The position numbers and the translations under genes are program-made. Below are positions 1 to 12,199 of a stretch of 64,000 nucleotides of DNA, one piece after another. Positions within the stretch are counted from its first letter, which is position 1. The number at the start of each line of letters is the position of its first letter. Under the pieces are notes generated by a model. It worked only from the letters and a program-made list of their open reading frames with translations, ran no database searches and was not told where the DNA came from. Source of the DNA: Ulota crispa (lineage: Eukaryota; Streptophyta; Bryopsida; Orthotrichales; Orthotrichaceae); contig OY987245.1 in the NCBI GenBank assembly GCA_963920765.1, forward strand, positions 12,974,727 through 13,038,726. Reading direction: 5' to 3'.

Positions 1-114
1 GCAAGCTGTTAGACGAGCACTCCTATGTGACAACCATGCCCCCTCATACCTGGCAATTCTCAAAATACATAGAAAATGGGATTAATTTTATTTACTTAGG
101 CAATGAGGGGTTAA
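1..114. repeat. right end of a TTAA-bounded element, cut by the window edge
   Basis: The segment ends in TGAGGGG followed by TTAA at 111-114. This matches the end of the complete element at 8482-9135, which closes with CAGTGAGGGG-TTAA. Only the terminus is recognisable, so membership is tentative. No gene is visible. Confidence 0.35.
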
Positions 115-388
115 ATGCAAAGGTAGATGGGCTTCATTCAATGCATGACAATAAAAAATTTGTAGGATGGAACAAAATTATTTTTCATGTGATTCTTTTA
201 GAAGAGATCATGGAAACACGGTCCATCATGGATACCAAAAAACAACTTTATTGAATGCACTCATATTTATTGGTAATTCAAATTGGGAGAAATTCACAAA
301 CACAATGTTAGGTCCTATGATATTGTTCTTGCAATTTTTTTGAGAGAAAATTGTCTTGTTACTTTTTGCAATTTTTGAAAATAATATT

Positions 389-1299
389 TTAACCCCTAAA
401 GGACCAAACCCCTTTTTTAGCAACATTACAATTTTAGGCAGGTACCTATGATTGGAGCTTTTCATATTTTAGGCTGAAATTTTAATGGAATGTGGAGATG
501 AGGTTTATCTTTCATATGCATTAAATTTCATGGCATTTGGAATTATGAGTAAAAAGTTATGGTCTAATATGCTATTTTTTACGTTCAACGAGCAGCTTGG
601 GTAAATCTATAAAAATCAATTTTTTCAAAAACAAAAATTTTAAATGGGTTTAGGAGATTTATGTGAATGTAGGAAACTTTGAATCATTCCGTTTTGATTA
701 ACAAGATGAGAATTATGAGGATTTTTTGTTTGCGGGCAGTTATGGATTCTCTACTCCAAAATAAACTTCAAAGTCCTTTATTTTACTCAATTTTCAACAT
801 TTTGGAAAAAGAAAAAAAAGAAAGGATGTAGATTGTTTATGACAACATTATAACCATTGGAATTGGCAATTTTCATTTCCATAATTAAGTTCTTAACAAT
901 TTAGTGTTTTGAATTATTCTCTACTTTTTACTTACTAGTTTTTTTCCAGATGTTATACAACAAATGATTTGAAACTTTTTTGACATGTACTTTACTTAGG
1001 TGGAAGAAGGAATTTAGAGAAGCACCACCCACATGGCATTTTTTCCTTAGGAATTTCACCTTTTGAAGGGTAGCTGCCCGGTATTTCACAAGATGATTTT
1101 GAATATTCAAAGTTTCAAACCATTCTAACTTCCAATCCACGTGGTGGAAAACTCTGAAATTTTATCCACATCTTAAAATTGTTCTTCTACAGTCACATAT
1201 GCATAAAAACATTTTTGTTTTCAAGTTTGGTTGATGCTCTAAAAATGGCAATTTTGAAGAGTTATTTGTGAAAACTTTGCTTGGTCCTTTAGGGGTTAA
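389..1299. mobile_element. TTAA-bounded non-autonomous DNA element, 911 bp
   Basis: Both ends carry TTAA followed inward by the inverted terminal repeat CCCCTAAAGGACCAA (389-407 and the complement at 1281-1299). TTAA target duplications with CCC-starting ends are the hallmark of the piggyBac superfamily; alternatively TTAA is simply the first part of the repeat. No transposase frame is visible. A central stretch is distantly similar to the elements at 2317-3271, 16845-17582 and 45026-45986, so they form one extended family. Confidence 0.6.
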
Positions 1300-2316
1300 T
1301 GTGTGGGCAGTTGGGCACTTGCCACATAAGTGTAGCATTATTGTAGAGTGCAACGGCAATGACTAGCCCAATGTTGAAAGGTTAAACATCATTTCAAGTT
1401 TTGGTGGTGGCAACCCCAAGAATCACATGAAAAACAAAAAAAACAAATATAGAGGACATGCATGGATGCATGACCAATTGCATTGAAGAAACAAGATCAT
1501 GAGAATCAATTTGAATCTTTGAGGAGATTCAAACAATCTTCCAAACTTCTTATGTGCACATTCCAAGCATGAAACACCTTGATGATGCAAATTTGTGCAA
1601 AAGGGAGGGGGGAATGAGCAGTAGTAGTAGAAAACTACATGCAAACAAATGATAGGGTGCCTAAAAAACATTTGAGATAAAAGTTGTAATTTTTTTTATA
1701 CTATAGGGTACAAAAATGCCATGACATGTCTTCAAACTACTATTGGGTACAAAAAAATAAGTCCAATTAGAATAAAAATAGACCTAAGATACCCCTTTTA
1801 TTTTATCTTTGGGCCAAAAGTATTAAATGTTGCTACCTTGTGAGTGGCATATTCAAAGTGTTAAATGATTTTATGAACTTTACTAATTTGTACAATAGAC
1901 TTTGGTTGGCTTTAGGTGTCTGTCATTTAATTTTGGAAATTAGTTGTTACTGTTCTAAGAGCATTAGTGGGGGAAAGAAAAGGAAATTTGAAAGAAATTT
2001 AACATTGGACAAAAATTGTAGTAGAATTTTTTGTTTTATCTAAATTACCATATAACTTTTTAGATCAATTCAGAATTACAAGTAATGCAAGCCCCTTCTC
2101 TAATAACCCAAAGTAGGAAACTGTATAATGATAGAGTGTTTAAATAAATAATAATGATAATGCCCCCCTAAAAAATACTTGGTGTTTACACCTATCCCCT
2201 TGTTATTTTTTTAAAATTGATCCCTCCAAGTGCAAAAAGTGACCTACATTGAGTTGGATAAAAAAACCCCAATTTATGTTATCACAGCTAAGGTAGAAGG
2301 TCCATGTATTGACCAT
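1300..2316. other. intergenic, no gene recognised
   Basis: AT-rich DNA with many stop codons in all frames. I see no gene, RNA or clear element ends here. Confidence 0.4.
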
Positions 2317-3271
2317 TTAACCACTAAAGGCCCAATTGTATCCTCGAGGGACAAATGGATTTTGGACATGTATCTACTGACAACTAAACAAGTTTGTGTG
2401 ATTTTTCGAAACTTTTATTGAAGATAGGGAATTCCAAGACCTCCTTGGGCATCTAATTTTTTCTTCATTCCAACATTTATTGAAGAAGTTATGCATGAAT
2501 TCTTGAAAAACAAGGGAGGGTGGGCAGTCCAAGATTTTGGGCAGCCCAAAAAACTTTTATAAAAATTACATTTTTAAAAAATAAAAATCTGAAATTGGTT
2601 CTTTAGGTTTAAATGTATGAGGGAAGCTTTAAATCATGCAATTTTGATTGATGAGTGAGAAATTTTATTTTACTCGTAGGTATGGGACTTCCAAACCACC
2701 ATTCCTTTTGCCCTTTGTGAAATTTGGTGCTTAAATTTTTTGAGCGGTTTAAGTATTTGTTTTTTGATTAGTTTTTTTCCCAAGTTGTACTAAAAGTTTT
2801 CACCATTTGGATCAAAATAATTTAGATTTCTCAATTTTACATAAAGCCTCCAATTTTGCCTAGTGTATTTGGAAATTTCATGACTTTCTGGTACTGGAGG
2901 ATTTTACAAAGTATGATTCACACCTCCAATTCATTTGAAAATTCTCTCACACATACCTAGCTTGGTCTTCTACATGGAAAAAATATACCTCAACTTTGCG
3001 TAGAGATTTATTTTATTATATAGGAGTTGTTGAAGGGGTAATAGGTTTTTTTTTTTTTTTTTTTTTTTTTGTCGCTTCAATTGTCAATATCTCACTCTTC
3101 TACTTCTTGAATGAGTTGAATTTTTTTCCTGCATGTACCTCCCTTAGTATAGGGCAAGATCCTATAGCTAGATTTTCAAAAAAAAAATCCTACTTTTTTA
3201 TGCATTCCCCCAAAAATGGCAGTTTTCAATGGCTTTCATAGAAAAAAAGGGCTTGGCCCTTTAGAGGTTAA
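2317..3271. mobile_element. TTAA-bounded DNA element, 955 bp
   Basis: It starts TTAA-CCACTAAAGGCCCAA and ends GGCCCTTTAGAGG-TTAA, the same terminal repeat as 389-1299 with small changes. The interior is clearly similar, in the same orientation, to 45026-45986, for example the stretch around ACATTTATTGAAGAAGTTAT. A run of about 24 T lies near 3046-3070. There is no transposase frame. Confidence 0.6.
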
Positions 3272-3358
3272 ACCTATTTAACTCATCAATGACAATAAAA
3301 GTAATATGAAGGAACATGTCACTCATTCCTAAAAAGAGAAAGCATTTTGAACATGGTT

Positions 3359-3614
3359 AACACCATATTAGCTAAATTGGGAAAAACAAAACATTTTGAG
3401 ACTTCTGAAGATTAAGGTGATCACCTTAATATGAGCTCCAACATTTTTTTGGGTATAGGTGCCCTCACTTGAAAGGAGGAATTTGGGAGGGAAAAACTCT
3501 TTGTGGCTCAGATTGAATCTAATACCTTCAAATTTGGTTTAAGGTAACTTTTTGGGTTTAAGGTGGAGTACAAAATGGGACCCCTATTTTTCCCAATTTA
3601 ACTAATATGGTGTT
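3359..3614. mobile_element. MITE of the AACACCATATT family (family D), 256 bp
   Basis: The ends AACACCATATTAGCTAAATT and its complement form an inverted terminal repeat of about 25 bp. The interior includes a short hairpin, AAGGTGATCACCTT. It is similar over its full length to 28532-28802 and 30543-30789, both of which interrupt other repeats, so the family has been mobile. Superfamily not determined. Confidence 0.6.
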
Positions 3615-3715
3615 GGTTGCTTTTAGAGCCTCCTACCTTATGTAAGGCTTGTGCATATTGAATTAAAATTTGTGGAGACCTAATAGCCCTCTAGCCGGGT
3701 GTGACAAACTGACCA

Positions 3716-3947
3716 TTAACCTTTGAACGTCACAAAAGCCCTTTGCGGCCATATGTATGGCCGTATGTGTAAACGTATTTGAGCTGCTTTGAGGGCTTTC
3801 CAATTTTTTTTATGCACCCACCATCATACAACCCTTCAATATGTATGGTTGTAGCACTTAATTTCCAACTAATTCAAACATTTGAATATTGGCTGCGATC
3901 ATATTTAGTACCGGAACTCCAGAGCCGAAGGGCCCTTCAGGGGTTAA
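3716..3947. mobile_element. short TTAA-bounded element, 232 bp
   Basis: TTAA at both ends; the right end reads GGGCCCTTCAGGGG-TTAA. The same sequence recurs in inverted orientation around 7550-7778, including the stretch ATACAACCCTTCAATATGTA. Non-coding. Confidence 0.5.
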
Positions 3948-4620
3948 CCCTTACACACCTAAAATTCTCAAAAATACATTGAATCGAGGATACTTTTAGT
4001 CCTCTGGGGCTTAAGGATTATAATCTTCACGAGATGAGTGACTGAAGGGAAATCGTTGTTGGTCATACAGTCGTACTCTCAGTTGGTTTTGATGAACATG
4101 CTGTTTGCTTGAGGGATTTGGCAATTTCATCCACTTTCTCACCTAGTTTTATAATGATAGCCACTGGCAGATTGAGGAAAGATTTAGGCAAAAACTTGCC
4201 AACAGAAAAAACTCTGCTAGGTTGACATCAATTGCAGTTTGGCAAAATTGTTGGCCTTGTGATAAGTTAGGTGTTTAGTAAGGTATTAGCTATTTTTTTT
4301 GTGTTGTTTCTCTTTGTTCTCACCATGCCATTTCTAGTTTGAATGTGCTCTGTATTTTAATTCCTGCTGTGGTTTTTCATTCATTTCTGTCAAAGTACAG
4401 TGGTGCCTCAATAAGATGAAGGTATCCGGACAGCATATTCATTTCATGTAAGGAAAGCATTCATTGTAACCAAACACATCTTTTGAAACTCCCCAACTGT
4501 CAGGGACAGTCATCTCTTTCACCTTAGCTAAGCATTTTTCTTATAAAGGTTCATCTTAAAAAGGCACTACTCATAACATTCAGTAGCGCTCATTATGCTT
4601 GCCCTCCCTCCAAATGAAGA
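3948..4620. other. intergenic, no gene recognised
   Basis: No coding frame, RNA gene or element ends that I can support. Confidence 0.35.
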
Positions 4621-4680
4621 GTATGGAATATTCCACACTCTTTCATCTTGCTGGATGAAAGAGTGTGAAATATTCCATAC
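4621..4680. repeat. near-perfect 27-bp inverted repeat with a 6-nt loop
   Basis: Arms 4621-4647 and 4654-4680 pair with a single mismatch around the loop TTGCTG. The arms contain the palindromic core GGAATATTCC. It could be the relic of a tiny fold-back element or give a short RNA hairpin; it is too short for a typical plant miRNA precursor. No copy was seen elsewhere in the window. Confidence 0.6.
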
Positions 4681-4781
4681 CCATTAGTAGCTAAGAGGAC
4701 ACATGGCTGAATTTATGAGAGAGTTTATGAAAAAGAGGCTCAATTTAGTACACATATGTCGATGTGGGGCCAGCCATGTCA

Positions 4782-4828
4782 GAAAAATAAAAAATAAAAA
4801 ATAAAAAAATAAAAAAATAAATTTTTTT
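4782..4828. repeat. A-rich simple repeat (AAAAAT)n
   Basis: Repeated AATAAAAA units followed by a T run, flanked by a stretch near 4749-4780 that resembles the outer arms of the fold-back at 34027-35010. Confidence 0.6.
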
Positions 4829-5387
4829 GTTTGTGTCATGATGAAGTTCATGGATGATACCTAAAAAGAGGGAAAGACAGCCTCTCTTCAAGCTACTACA
4901 TGTTATGCTGTATCAACTATCAACAATAACAATCTTCACTTTGAGAAAATAAAAAAATGTGACAGGAAAATGAATTTTAAATGCACTATTTGCAAAGGTC
5001 ATTTTTTGGCCGCAAGTAGCTGACCAGTGACCACCCAGGTGATCACCCCTGGCACTTTGATGGTCAACGAATTACCGGGCAAATTAACCCAACTTAAGTT
5101 ACTGCACTGGCCTCCCATGCTTTACAGTTTACACGTATACATTAGAGGGTTGACTTTCTAGATTAAAATATACAATTCTACTATGTATAGTAGTGCAGTA
5201 TATTGCAGTGAACTACAACTACTGAACTACAATAGCTGAAAGTTGACTACTTTTATACTTTTATAAAAATAGTTAGATGGTGTATAGCTAGTTGACTGTT
5301 ATTAAAATACTAATACTGAAATACATGATAGTTGACAACTATTTTAGGTTATTTTTTGAACTTTTTTGGGAGTCACTGGGGACACCA

Positions 5388-6007
5388 CCTAGTCGCTACA
5401 CAGACACTCCTATAGCTTAGCCTATTAAATTTGAGATTATTATTATATTAAAATATGAAACAAAATAAAATCAATATTGTAACATATATTTGCATCTACA
5501 AGCATTGTAAACATACAACAAATAAGTTTCATTTGTAACAAAGTCAAGAGGTCAGGAGTTAAACTTCAGCGCCCCAAGACCTCAAAATGGGGCGCTCAGA
5601 AATGAAAAAGTTTTTGTTTGACTTGTTATAATCTTTCTACTGGTATGGTCAAACCATTTGTCTTTTTCCTTATACTTTGGAGCTTGTCTCACCTACCATT
5701 CAATATGGTTAGATTTTGTGGATCTTGTTTGTGATAACAATTTGGTTGGATTGAGTGTAAGTGGGTTTAAATTTTGATGAATATGGGCTAGGCGCTCAGG
5801 GGTTAAGCCATGTGCTCCCTTCATTTATTGATTTGACTCTTAACCGTGTTGCAAATGAAATACATTTATTGTGTGTTTGCAACCTTTGTAAACGCTAATG
5901 TACTTTACAATATTGCTTTAATTTTGTTTCATATTTTAGCGTAATAATAATCTCAAATTTAATAGGCTAGGTGTTTGCATAGCAACTAAGGTGTCCGCCT
6001 AGTCACT
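5388..6007. mobile_element. fold-back element interrupted by a TTAA element
   Basis: Arms 5388-5541 and 5846-6007 are inverted copies of one another, both containing AGCCTATTAAATTTGAGATT or its complement. Between them sits a separate TTAA-bounded element. The simplest reading is a fold-back MITE whose loop region was later hit by the TTAA element. No coding capacity. Confidence 0.55.
5559..5806. mobile_element. TTAA-bounded element, 248 bp, inside a fold-back
   Basis: TTAA at both ends, with inner ends CTTCAGCGCC and GGCGCTCAGGGG. It lies in the centre of the inverted repeat 5388-6007. Length is like the 232-bp element at 3716. Confidence 0.5.
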
Positions 6008-6117
6008 CCCATTTTTTTACATGCCGTAAGTTCCTTCAAGGGCATCAAGAATTTGCTCACCAAGTTAAATCAGCGTGAGACCGGTTCGTTGACTCTGATT
6101 GTGCCTTTCACTAGATG

Positions 6118-7382
6118 AGTTATTTTAAGAGAAAATATTGAAAATGACCTTGACAATTGGCCATATATCGAAAATAACCCTGAGAATTCAAAAATATCGA
6201 AAATACGCCTCAACCTTAAATTTTTTGTTTTTTCCTTGGTTGCACGACATGCACCCAACAATGCCAAGAGGCAAGGTAAAATTGGATGAAAATGGGTAGA
6301 ACCAACGAAAAGCACACATTCATCCATATAATGTACTAATATGAGTGTCTTTCATCCATATTTTGGCAAATTTATTGCATGTTTAGGTAGGCACCTGGCA
6401 AATTCATCCACTTTCTCACCCAAAATTTCTAGTGTTATGGCCACCAAGCACAAACTCAAGTAAGATTTTGGCCAAAATTTGCCAAGAATTTAAATGCTAC
6501 TCATCATATATCATAAGGAGGCCTTGCAACTAAGGTGACCAAATTTTGTGCATGTTTATTTATGGGAATTAATATATGCACACAAGGGGGGGAGGTAAAT
6601 TTTAGATATAAACCATCAAAAAGCTGAATTTGAAAAATGTGAATTCAAATTTGGATTTAGAGATCTAGATTTAGCCTAGAACCGCACCAGAGATTACAAT
6701 TGAACAATGCCAAATGGAAAAGCTTAGCTAGAGGACAAATTATTACTTTTACCCTTGTTTGTAAGAAAAAGCTAAGCTTTTCCATTTGGCATTGTTCAAT
6801 TGTAATCTCCGTTGCGGTTCTAGGCTAAATCTAGATCTCTAAATCCAAATTTGAATTCACATTTTTCAAATTCAGCTTTTTGATGGTTTATATCTAAAAT
6901 TTACCTCCCCCCCTTGTGTGCATATATTAATTCCCATAAATAAACATGCACAAAATTTGGTCACCTTAGTTGCAAGGCCTCCTTATGATATATGATGAGT
7001 AGCATTTAAATTCTTGGCAAATTTTGGCCAAAATCTTACTTGAGTTTGTGCTTGGTGGCCATAACACTAGAAATTTTGGGTGAGAAAGTAGATGAATTTG
7101 CCAGGTGCCTACCTAAACATGCAATAAATTTGCCAAAATATGGATGAAAGATACTCATATTAGTACATTATATGGATGAATGTGTGCTTTTCGTTGGTTC
7201 TACCCATTTTCATCCAATTTTACCTTGCCTCTTGGCATTGTTGGGTGCATGTTGTGCAACCAAGGAAAAAACAAAAATTTTAAAGTTGAGGCGTATTTTC
7301 GATATTTTTGAATTCTCAGGGTTATTTTCGATATATGGCCAATTGTCAAGGTCATTTTCAATATTTTTCCTTATTTTAAATA
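6118..7382. mobile_element. giant near-perfect fold-back, about 1.26 kb
   Basis: The whole segment is one inverted repeat centred near 6750: arms of roughly 610 bp, differing at few positions by eye, around a ~40-nt loop (6731-6769). Because the arms mirror each other, the same spurious 60-70-residue frame appears on the minus strand (6070-6327) and on the plus strand (7172-7396). The middle (6564-6935) is related to the MITE at 35038-35438. The low divergence between arms suggests recent formation or homogenisation. A transcript would form a long double-stranded RNA. Confidence 0.75.
6564..6935. mobile_element. core related to the GGGAATYRATATGTGCA MITE (family J)
   Basis: Ends GGGAATTAATATATGCACAC and its complement; interior similar to 35038-35438. 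The bases immediately outside are inverted, not direct, copies, because the surrounding DNA is itself part of the larger palindrome. Confidence 0.5.
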
Positions 7383-7549
7383 TACAATATTATTAATTTT
7401 TGACATCTATAACTTGGTGCCACGTTGTAACCATGACATCACACAAAACAATGTAGACACAACGTTATACACGTGTTATGCTTTTGATTATTTGTTGTAT
7501 TTCCAACCCAATCCATTCTCCGGGGCCCCCGGTGTGTAGCCCTTCAAGT

Positions 7550-7778
7550 CTCCTAAAGGGCCCTTGGGCTCTAAAGATACGGTACCAAGTATGGTCGCAA
7601 TCAATATTTAGAAGTTTGAATTAGCTGGAAATTAAGTGTTACAACCATACATATTGAAGGGTTGTATGATCATGGGTGCATAATTTTTTTTGAAAAGTCC
7701 TCAAAGTAGCTCAAATATGGCTGTATATACTGCTGTACATATGGCCAGAAATGGGCTCCGGGGCCGTTTAAGGGTTAA
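7550..7778. mobile_element. degenerate inverted copy of the 232-bp TTAA element
   Basis: Reverse-complement similarity to 3716-3947; one end keeps CCTAAAGGGCCC and the other ends near GGG-TTAA at 7775-7778. One TTAA is not preserved. Confidence 0.4.
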
Positions 7779-7895
7779 CCCAGGCCTCTCTAATTTGTGC
7801 ATTGTCACAAATTAACAAATTAAGCTAATTTGTGCACATCATGAAAGTTAATTTGTGCATTGTCACAAATTAACAAGTTATACGCATATTTGATA

Positions 7896-8339
7896 TCAAA
7901 TTAATCGTAACAAGTCATGGAACTGCTTGCACTTTAACACCCCCTCAAGCGAGAGGTCAATCAACAATTTATGATGCTCACCCTTCAAAAGTTTAAGAAC
8001 AGAGAAGTCGGATTCAATTGTGGCCATGTTAGGAAACATGGTGGGTAAGCCGCCACAAAAGTTGTGTAGTGACTCAAAGCAACCTTCAACAATCTTCCAA
8101 GCTTCTTGAAACGAAGTTGCAATGTTGTTGAAACCATCCAATGATACAATCAAAGCTAGTTCACTCGAGTAGGCAACCTTGAGGGCACAAAAATCTTGCT
8201 CAATGTTAGCAATGGTATGCTCGTCCCCTGACTATTGCAATTGTGCTAAAAAATTATGGATAGTAGAATTCAAATCTCTAGGTCGGAGACAAACTAGATG
8301 GTGAGGCAGGAATGGAGGGAGGTCAGCTTCATTATTTGC
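7896..8339 (-). pseudogene. C-terminal remnant of a hAT-like transposase
   Basis: Reading the minus strand from 8339 to the stop at 7896 gives about 147 codons. The last 85 are uninterrupted, ending in a conserved stretch with ATIESDFSVLK, then DLSLEGVLKCKQF. That pattern (…VESDFS… …LEGILxCKQF…) is, from memory, the C-terminal dimerisation-type region of hAT-like transposases in plants and oomycetes. The upstream part (PRDLNSTIHNF, then EHTIANIEQDF) is in the same frame but separated from it by one stop. The N-terminal and catalytic parts are absent. Short inverted repeats built on TAATTTGTG lie at 7792-7880, with further TAATTTGTG copies near 8404-8450. It could also be an unrelated BED-type domesticated gene, but the broken frame argues for a dead transposon. 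Confidence 0.5.
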
Positions 8340-8481
8340 GTCACGCTTGGCTTTTATGCTCACATGCTAATAAGGTCTTTTTTAGTAAAGGAAAAGTGGG
8401 CTTAATTTGTGCATACTCCTAGAAGTTAATTTGTTAAGTTGTGCATTTATTAATAGAATTCTCAAATTAGAGGGTTAAACT

Positions 8482-9135
8482 TTAACCCCTCACTGCCCAT
8501 GCTATTTTTTAGTATCTTAAAATTTGATTGAAAGTGAAAAAAATGCCGGCATTGTAATCAATGTTATCAATTTTCTTTGAAGGGCAACCGTACAAATTCA
8601 AAGTAGGCATGTTATAGATCACATAGGAAAAGAAATCACAACATCATCACTTGTGGATTGAAAGATTATAATGTTTGATCATGAGAGTGTTAAAACTACA
8701 AAAGTGATTTGAAGTCTTTCAATCCTCTTTTTGCATCTCAAACCTAAAATTGAGGGTACCAAAAATATATAAGTATGTAAAGTATAACATGCATAACTCC
8801 AATCAATTTACGGCTTTTCAAAATCTATTCTACAATTTTTTTAATTGAGTTTTTAATGTGATTTTTTCTCCAAGTTCTAGTGTACTTGAAGCTCATTTCC
8901 AAGAGCCTTCAACACTAGAAAGTGAAGATTTACAATGGACACTCTTGCACAAAATCTTAAATAGACAAATCACTCTAATTCATTTTCAAAATCAGACTTC
9001 AAATGCTGAAACTAGACTTCAATAAGATTTTAAAAATAATAATAATCACTAAAAAAAATCTTGAAAAATGGTCGTGCAACTCTGAATAAAATTTAGAGAG
9101 GACCAATTCATGCCCCTTGGGCAGTGAGGGGTTAA
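8482..9135. mobile_element. TTAA-bounded DNA element, 654 bp
   Basis: Perfect terminal repeats TTAA-CCCCTCACTGCCCA and TGGGCAGTGAGGGG-TTAA. The interior is the reverse complement of 44379-45029, for example TTAAACATTATAATCTTT in both. Non-coding. Confidence 0.65.
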
Positions 9136-9187
9136 TTAAAATTAGTATGGGTGTCTGCTTTGCAGCACCACTCAATCTAGAAGATTA

Positions 9188-9490
9188 GAGCATCTCCACC
9201 GGTGGCTCCGGCTCGCTCAAAGTGGATGAAAAGTAGCCAGGCCACGCTCAAACTCTCTTCTTTGGCGAGTCTAGCAAGCCACTCTTCAAACCACTATTCA
9301 TGCACTATTCATCCTAACTTTAGTGAGCTTTATCCTCTACTTCCCTAGATAAGTGGTCAACTGCTTATTTATGAGGTGTCTTGGAATGTTAGGCCACCTT
9401 TTCAAAAAGCATGGGTGAAGATTGGGAGCCTTCAGGCCTCGCCAAACCAGATGGAAAACTTTGAGTGAGTCTGAACCAGTGGAGATGCTC
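9188..9490. mobile_element. Tourist-like MITE, 303 bp, TSD TTA
   Basis: Terminal repeats GAGCATCTCCACCGG and complement, flanked on both sides by TTA (9185-9187, 9491-9493). A 3-bp TTA duplication with a GAGCATCTCC-type end points to PIF/Harbinger. Full-length relatives are nested at 18690-19265 and a diverged one lies at 38163-38415. Confidence 0.7.
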
Positions 9491-11930
9491 TTATACTAGC
9501 TTGGCTTGGCCTATAGGTAGTGGAACACAAATGTGGATGAATCTAGTAAAACTTCAACCAATTTTTGGGAGGCTTTGCAAAATAGGGCATGAAATAAAAA
9601 ATTTAATTACAAAGGCCACAATTTAAAAGTAATTATAATTACAAATAAATTATAATATCATATTGTTTGTGCCCTTGTTTGTTGTTGGTTGGGACAACTC
9701 TATTTCGTGAGCATAAAATAGTGAGGCAAGCTTTTGTGAGCAAGAGTCAATTTTGAGCTCAAAATCAAAGGAATTTTTTTAAAATAAGTTTTGTAAGAGA
9801 TGAATGTTTATAATGCACAATTATAAGACCCTATGTACACTTTTATAGGTGAAATATAATACTTCAACAAAAATAAACTTATGGCTCTTGGCTCATGGAT
9901 CCCCGCTCACGATTTAGCATACCCCTTGTTCGCTGCTTAACATTTAATACTAATGATTTACTAACCACTTGCCACCCATTGTGCAACCTTTGGTATTCCT
10001 ACAACCTCTTACCAACTACAACACACACATATGCGGGTATGGTATCCTTTTCATCACACTTACCTTTTTTTTTGTGGCTCCAAGGAAAACACTTTTGATT
10101 TGTTGACATGATTGGGCAATATTCTTATCTTAATTTTTTTTTTACTTAGGACCATTTTCAATTTATACCCTTATTTGTGTTATTTTATTTGTTACATCAT
10201 GCCTTTATTTTGGAATTCTGCATTTTCTTTTGAAGCTACACACATTGTGAACAACAAACTATTAATTTTCCTTTTTAACACAATTAGTTGTGTTGTTTGA
10301 CCCTTGAGCTAATTATGAAAATTTACTTGTGGACTTATTGGTCACTAAAAACCCATCAAGCACCCAACTTTGGCAATAGTGTACATGTTGGGGACGTTGG
10401 TGAGACAACCAATACATTAGCAAAAATATGAGCCCTCCACAAGGCCCCTAACTACCCCTTTCAAGGGGTCTCCTTAATTGTTTTGATTTGTACTTTGGGA
10501 TAACAAAAATTCCTTACACCCTACTATGCCTTTGAGTACAATCATGGCTCGCATTGGCATGTTCAATTTTCATTGGGTGTCACAATTACATGTACATATT
10601 ACCATGGTCCTTTATCTCTATATTAAAGTCTTCAACCTAGTACTTGTGAGGGTAACATTTAGTTATGATTGTGTATAATAGTAGGCAAATAATTAAGAAA
10701 TTGTGACATAGTACAAGAATCCCATTTTCTATTCACAATTTTTGTTATGTACAATAGGAAAGTCATACAAGGGAGAGAAATGTCACACATGGTAAAGACA
10801 CTCCACACATGCACAGGGAGTGCACTCCCTTTTCTTTTGTTGTACACGTGCAATTGAATGAAGGGTTATTATAATTGCTTTGGTCCTAAATTTTTGACAT
10901 GGCTTTATAAAAAGTAAGCATCATTGAAATGGGTGTGGGCTCTTTATAAATAATGAAGGGTAGGGCATACTAATGAGAATTATAAAAAATTTAGTTGTAC
11001 AATGGCCTTGCCAATATTCAAAAAACAAAATTTACACTTTTATTGGATATATAATTTTTTTTAATGGTTAGTTAAAATATCCCATGTTTTGAGTATGACA
11101 AAGTATCCCATGTTTGATCCTTGTCTAAGTATCCAATGTTAGCAGTATTTAGCAGTAGCTTAGGGTTGTAGGATTAATAAATGATGTACTTGTAATGATA
11201 TAGGATTAGACACATGAATGAAGCTTCTGTTGTTGTTCATTTACGGGTTTGTGGCTTGGGCTTAGGATTAGCGTGGGGTTTGAGGGTTGGGTTGTGCTTT
11301 AGCAACTTCCGCTTGCACGCTTGCATGTTTTGTGGTTTTGATTCCACGGTTTATCTCAAATTCTTCAACAACACTTTCTGCTTGCTCGCGGTTTCTAGAC
11401 TTTGTAGGGATTTAGGTGCAATGCTACCTTTGCGCGTGGGTTCATTTTCCACGCTTTCTATGATTTCTTTGCGTGCTCATCTTAAAAGGGGTTTGTGGTT
11501 GAAGTGGAATGGGTTTCACTACTTTTTCCTTCATCCTATATTGAATTTACAAATCTGCTTTTCAATATACTATCTGTTTTTCCATGCTTTATGTTTTCTC
11601 TCAAGTTCTTGTTTGAAGTATTATGTGATTGGTTAAAATTTATGTCTTGAAGTATTTGGTCTTTGATTACATGTGTGTAATTTTGTTTGTGTCATTGTGT
11701 ATTTATAATGAATATAGGGTATACAAAAATATCACAAGAACTTAATTCAAATGAAGCCTAGGATACATGAAATTGTCAAAATTTAGAAATCTAGGTAAAT
11801 ATAGCCTTATAAAAATCAAATTTTTTACCTAGATAGTTTCCATCTTATAGGGGCTTGAATGCACGCCACCCATGAACATCATGTATAGTGCACTCCCCGT
11901 GCACACATGCTACTAATGTATCCATTCTAG
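9491..11930. other. AT-rich intergenic region, no gene recognised
   Basis: About 2.4 kb with only short frames of unnatural composition. A 140-codon frame at 11214-11636 (+) is Phe/Leu/Cys-rich and resembles no family I know; I do not call it a gene. No clear element ends were found. Confidence 0.4.
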
Positions 11931-12199
11931 ACCCAATAAATGTTAAGAGTGTCAAATCTTATGGGCCTTGTGGATGTGTGTGAGTCCCAGATTCAACACT
12001 AGAAGTCTTGAATTTCTTTTTTGTTTTACTTAGCTTTGAAATAACATTAATATAAGTGGAATAGCCATTTATGTTGATTTAGATTAGTTAGACCAAATGG
12101 TTAATGGTAAGCCATTTACCCTACTTTGTTTGGTAAGTCATTAAGAGTGATTTAGTGAGAATTAGTAATTTTTAGATAATTTGAGAGATACACATACTA

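Noticed and set aside
6070-7396. Two near-identical small proteins on opposite strands
   Set aside because: They are the same frame read from the two arms of one large palindrome, with no sign of coding constraint.
9893-9905. Single GGATCCCC-containing site as a member of the palindrome family
   Set aside because: Only one arm matches; flanks do not pair and no other copies are near.
11214-11636. 140-codon open frame as a gene
   Set aside because: Composition is dominated by Phe/Leu/Cys/Ser with no motif, in AT-rich DNA without exon neighbours; length alone is within chance for 64 kb.
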